Assembly: GCA_035476575.1 (NCBI GenBank)
Contig: DATILL010000064.1
Coordinates: 1-25,086 of the forward strand
Reading direction: 5' to 3'
DNA: 25,086 bases
From: DATILL01 sp035476575
GTDB lineage: Bacteria > Actinomycetota > Actinomycetes > Mycobacteriales > JACQDL01
Shown: positions 23,007-25,086 of the stretch, one piece after another
Layout: each line of letters opens with the position of its first letter
How positions within the stretch are numbered: the stretch's first letter is position 1
Notes under the pieces: model-generated
The model's input: only the letters and a program-made list of their open reading frames with translations
What the model was told of the DNA's origin: nothing
The model's database searches: none
Program-made: the position numbers and the translations under genes

Positions 23007-23055
23007 GCATAGATTCGTAGACGCATAGGTTCGTATGAGCGTCACCGCCGGAAAC
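23007..23055. promoter_or_regulatory. GCATAGRTTCGTA motifs, copies 2 and 3
   Basis: GCATAGATTCGTA at 23007-23019 equals the first 13 bases of copy 1. GCATAGGTTCGTATGAGCGT starts at 23023 and, with the following bases to 23055, matches copy 1 apart from about five changes and a 2-nt gap. The two are 16 bp apart. A short stem (CCGCC at 23045, GGCGG at 23057) overlaps. The rest, to 23222, shows no supported gene; one minus-strand frame ending at 23042 is open but unconvincing. Confidence 0.4.
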
Positions 23056-23222
23056 AGGCGGCGGTCTCAAGCCTTAAGTGGTGGACGTCGAAGACGGCCT
23101 CGTCGACCTGTACTGTCTCGTGTCGCACACCATCGGTTCCAGAAGCTGCTGGACGGGCAGCCAGCCCAACCGCCGGTCGGTCGCCGTCCTGCCGGACGGT
23201 TGGCCCCGCACCGGCGGTCAGG

Positions 23223-23399
23223 TCACCCGGCGACTGCGCGCAGGATGTGGCTGACCTTCTCGACCATCCCGCCGAATGCGTGCAGGTGGCTGGCGGCGAT
23301 GCCGGCCAGCAGCCAGACGATCGGGCGGGGCAGGGTGAGCGTGATGTCAATCTGGACGTCCGGTTCGCGGGGTTGGCCCGGATCACGGTGGCGGCCCAC
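23223..23399 (-). CDS. Small ORF downstream of the AraC regulator (58 aa)
   Basis: A GTG at 23399, three bases after the AraC stop codon, opens 58 codons with about 88% G or C in third position, far above chance even here. The product has a charged start (GRHRDPGQPREPD), a beta-like VQIDITLTLPR, then a hydrophobic segment PIVWLLAGIAASHLHAFGG and an amphipathic end MVEKVSHILRAVAG. It could be a one-helix membrane protein or the C-terminal remnant of a larger one. I know no family. It is probably translated with the AraC gene. Confidence 0.45.
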   Translation of the reverse strand: MGRHRDPGQPREPDVQIDITLTLPRPIVWLLAGIAASHLHAFGGMVEKVSHILRAVAG

Positions 23400-23402
23400 G
23401 GT

Positions 23403-24386
23403 TCACGCCCCGCGGTAGGAGGACCGCTCGCCGGCGAGCCGGCGTGCCTGTGTGGCCGAGACGCCGAACAGTTGCCGGAAGTCCCGGGCGAACTGGTCCG
23501 GCCGAACGTACCCCACCGCCGACATGATGTCCTTAATGGACGTACTGGCCGGCGCTGGGTTCTGCAGCCTACGGTGGGCCTCTTGTAGGCGCAGCCGCTT
23601 GAGCAGTTGCATCGGGCTCAGGTCGGCGTCCTGGAATATGGTGTGCAGGTACCGCGGTGAGATGTTCGCGGCCCGGGCGATCCCGCCCGGGTCGAGTGCT
23701 GGATTGTCGAGGTGTTGACGGAGGATGCCGTTGATGTGGGCCTGTTGCAGCAGCCGGCGTGCGTGCGGAGTGATCCCGGTCGACGCGCCGAGTCGTTGAC
23801 GGATCAGCTCGACCACGCATTCTCGCAGGACCTCCGCCAGGCCCGGGTCGTCCGTGGCGGTCGGTTCGGCCAGCCCGATGATGAGCTGCGCGAGCAGGCT
23901 GCGCCCGGGCATGTTCCTCGGCGTCAGGGTACCGACCAGCGGCCGGACCGTGGCAGGGTCAATGGGCACCAGCGCTTGCGGGAACGTCAGCATGATAACC
24001 CGCATCGGCGTCGGTCCGGCCAGGTGCGTCGCCGTCCAGGGCAGGGACACGTCGTACAGCGCGATGTCCCGAGCGCGGAACTCCACCCGGTGGTCCGCCT
24101 GTTCTGCCCGTGCTCCGGGGGTGGAACTGAGAAATATCCGGTACCAGCCGGGGTCACTGGTGCGGATCAGTTGTTCGGTGCGTCGTACCACGACCTCGCG
24201 GTCCGCGCCCCAGGTGAACGTCTCGATTTGGAAGTCGCCGATCTTCGCGACCGACATCACCGCGAGCAGATGGCCGGGTGAACGTCCGTGAACCGACACG
24301 GGGGCCAGCTCGGCCGCGGCTTCCGCCCGGTAGTATTCGTAGCGGTCGAGCGGGTGCACGGCTCGCGTGTCGTACAGCGTGTGCAT
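23403..24386 (-). CDS. AraC family transcriptional regulator
   Basis: The 327-aa protein has a ligand-binding-like N-terminal domain (about 1-200, AraC_binding_2 type; for example DFQIETFTWGADREVVVRRT and DIALYDVSLPW) and a C-terminal AraC/XylS double HTH. The first HTH is ALDPGGIARAANISPRYLHT, followed by the linker MQLLKRLRLQEAHRRL. The second is SIKDIMSAVGYVRPDQFARD with FRQLFGVSATQARR. The ATG at 24386 has GGGGAG upstream. The frame stays open to 24884, but this part overlaps the DUF4276 fragment on the other strand and lacks coding character. Inducer and target unknown. Upstream bases 24387-24596 show no recognised element. Confidence 0.93.
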   Translation of the reverse strand: MHTLYDTRAVHPLDRYEYYRAEAAAELAPVSVHGRSPGHLLAVMSVAKIGDFQIETFTWGADREVVVRRTEQLIRTSDPGWYRIFLSSTPGARAEQADHRVEFRARDIALYDVSLPWTATHLAGPTPMRVIMLTFPQALVPIDPATVRPLVGTLTPRNMPGRSLLAQLIIGLAEPTATDDPGLAEVLRECVVELIRQRLGASTGITPHARRLLQQAHINGILRQHLDNPALDPGGIARAANISPRYLHTIFQDADLSPMQLLKRLRLQEAHRRLQNPAPASTSIKDIMSAVGYVRPDQFARDFRQLFGVSATQARRLAGERSSYRGA

Positions 24387-24596
24387 GGTGGCTCCCCTCA
24401 CTGCTAGCTGTTGCGATATGCCGATTATGAGCGACCCGTCCATCCCCGGAGTTGGCTGTGGGCGCACAACCGACCGCCCCTGGCCGCAGCCACTCTCCGG
24501 CGTCCGTCTCGACGGCCCCGGACGGCTGGGTGACCCGTCGGCGCTGCATGGCTGAGGATGGCGTCGCGTAGGGCGGTCATCTTGTTCAGGCCGCTG

Positions 24597-24756
24597 GAAG
24601 GCGAGATCAAGCGGCTGCTTCACGACCGCGGCCTCGACATGCTTACCACGGTCCCGGACTATTACGGGTTTCCGGCCAATGCGCCCGGGATGGCCGACCG
24701 ACCAGCCAAGCGATGCCCATCGATGGGTCGAGCATGTGGAGCATTCGCTCGTGTCG
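24597..24756 (+). pseudogene. DUF4276 middle fragment
   Basis: EGEIKRLLHDRGLDMLTTVP, then DYYGFPANAPGMADRPA, resembles the DUF4276 core in which a TT-x-x-D-x-Y-G-x-P-x-x-x-P-G segment is conserved. The sequence then shifts frame and continues as DAHRWVEHVEHSLV, matching the helix after it. Nothing recognisable precedes or follows. This part is absent from the broken DUF4276 gene at 19688-19990, so it may be a displaced piece of that gene or of a second copy. Confidence 0.5.
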
Positions 24757-24831
24757 CGGTGGGAGACGGCCAGCCGGTCCGCCATTCTTCGTGAACATGC
24801 CGCGGTTTCGGAACGGAAGCCAGCGGGATCG

Positions 24832-24945
24832 CTATGCGGTCGGGGTGGGCAGCGGCCAGCGGTGCGTGCTGTCCGGGTGGTCATACCAGACGTACTGTTC
24901 GGTGGTGGTCGCGGTGATGCCGAACCGGTCGTAGTTGGGCCGGCC
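24832..24945 (-). pseudogene. Remnant of a small unknown gene next to the transposase
   Basis: On the minus strand one frame reads NYDRFGITATTTEQYVWYDH, then PDSTHRWPLPTPTA and a stop at 24832, with a composition that looks coded. An ATG at 24970 overlapping the transposase stop (ATGA) opens MNDFASAL in another frame. A single-base shift near 24945 would join the two into one protein of about 45 aa. Family unknown. Confidence 0.3.
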
Positions 24946-24966
24946 GCAGGGCCGAGGCAAAGTCGT

Positions 24967-25086
24967 TCATGAGGTCAGCAGGAGCGTGATCGGTCGTTCG
25001 GTGCGGGTGGCGTGATGTCGGTGGCTGGCGGCGATGTTGGTGGCTCCGGATAGGCGGAGCAGGCTGATCGCGGTGTTGCGGAGGGT
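24967..25086 (-). mobile_element. Transposase C-terminus (ISAs1-like), cut by the window edge
   Basis: The last 39 residues before the stop read TLRNTAISLLRLSGATNIAA, then SHRHHATRTERPITLLLTS. I recall the pattern N-x-A-I-S-L-L-R-L-x-G-x-T-N-I-A-x-x-x-R-H-H at the end of ISAs1-family (H-repeat) DDE transposases. The rest lies beyond the window. Whether the element is complete, and where its inverted repeat ends, cannot be told. Confidence 0.75.

Noticed and set aside
23042..23222. Minus-strand frame ending TAACFRR as an extra gene
   Set aside because: Only the last 30 residues look plausible, third positions are mixed, it includes a rare TTA codon, and it overlaps the better-supported 58-codon ORF.
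24387..24884. 166-residue N-terminal extension of the AraC protein
   Set aside because: The ATG at 24386 has a good binding site and family-like start; the extension is antisense to the DUF4276 fragment.

Overview
The window is GC-rich actinobacterial chromosome with strong G/C third positions, GTG and TTG starts, and many TANNNT boxes 6-7 nt before a start codon. The gene content and the order of the first 14 kb suggest the Micromonosporaceae. Bases 128-14338 follow, with insertions, the order known from the Mycobacterium tuberculosis region Rv1212c-Rv1232c: glycogen or maltose-1-phosphate synthase / glgC, then methyltransferase / sigE / anti-sigma factor / htrA / tatB, mrp, and DUF1003 / MgtE-N-CBS.

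Layout. (1) 128-2588: divergent glgA (glgM-type) and glgC, making ADP-glucose and using it in alpha-glucan synthesis. (2) 2731-5389: a three-gene polar amino-acid ABC importer with overlapping stops and starts. (3) 5390-6001: about 610 bp with no supported gene, then a small unknown protein. (4) 6438-10642: O-methyltransferase divergent from an envelope-stress locus sigE-rseA-htrA-tatB, with an ECF-type promoter in front of sigE. (5) 10763-14338: mrp, a MarR regulator, and a DUF1003 / MgtE-N-CBS pair. (6) 14388-16033: a PhzF-like gene whose last 90 bp are repeated 789 bp downstream, with a VapBC-type toxin-antitoxin pair between the copies. (7) 16231-18797: an unknown protein, an EamA exporter and a malyl-CoA-lyase-like CitE protein. 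(8) 18834 to the end: an accessory, decaying region. It holds a broken AAA ATPase/DUF4276 pair, two short paralogous HTH proteins, a degenerate DnaQ-fold protein, an XRE-TPR regulator with repeated motifs on both sides, an AraC regulator with a tiny downstream ORF, a second DUF4276 fragment and the end of a transposase.

Most notable. (a) Five perfect 7-bp repeats follow directly after the only well-placed start codon of one HTH gene and put it out of frame, so it looks like a slippage (phase-variation) switch now in the OFF state. (b) vapBC lies between direct repeats of the phzF 3' end, so its loss would leave phzF intact. (c) A 39-bp element, repeated with a 50-bp period, occurs as a dimer at two places 10.6 kb apart, both at 3' ends of minus-strand genes. 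(d) The DnaQ-fold protein has lost its catalytic residues and sits beside the HTH genes. No rRNA, tRNA or CRISPR array was seen. All homology statements come from reading motifs and recalling families, not from searches.
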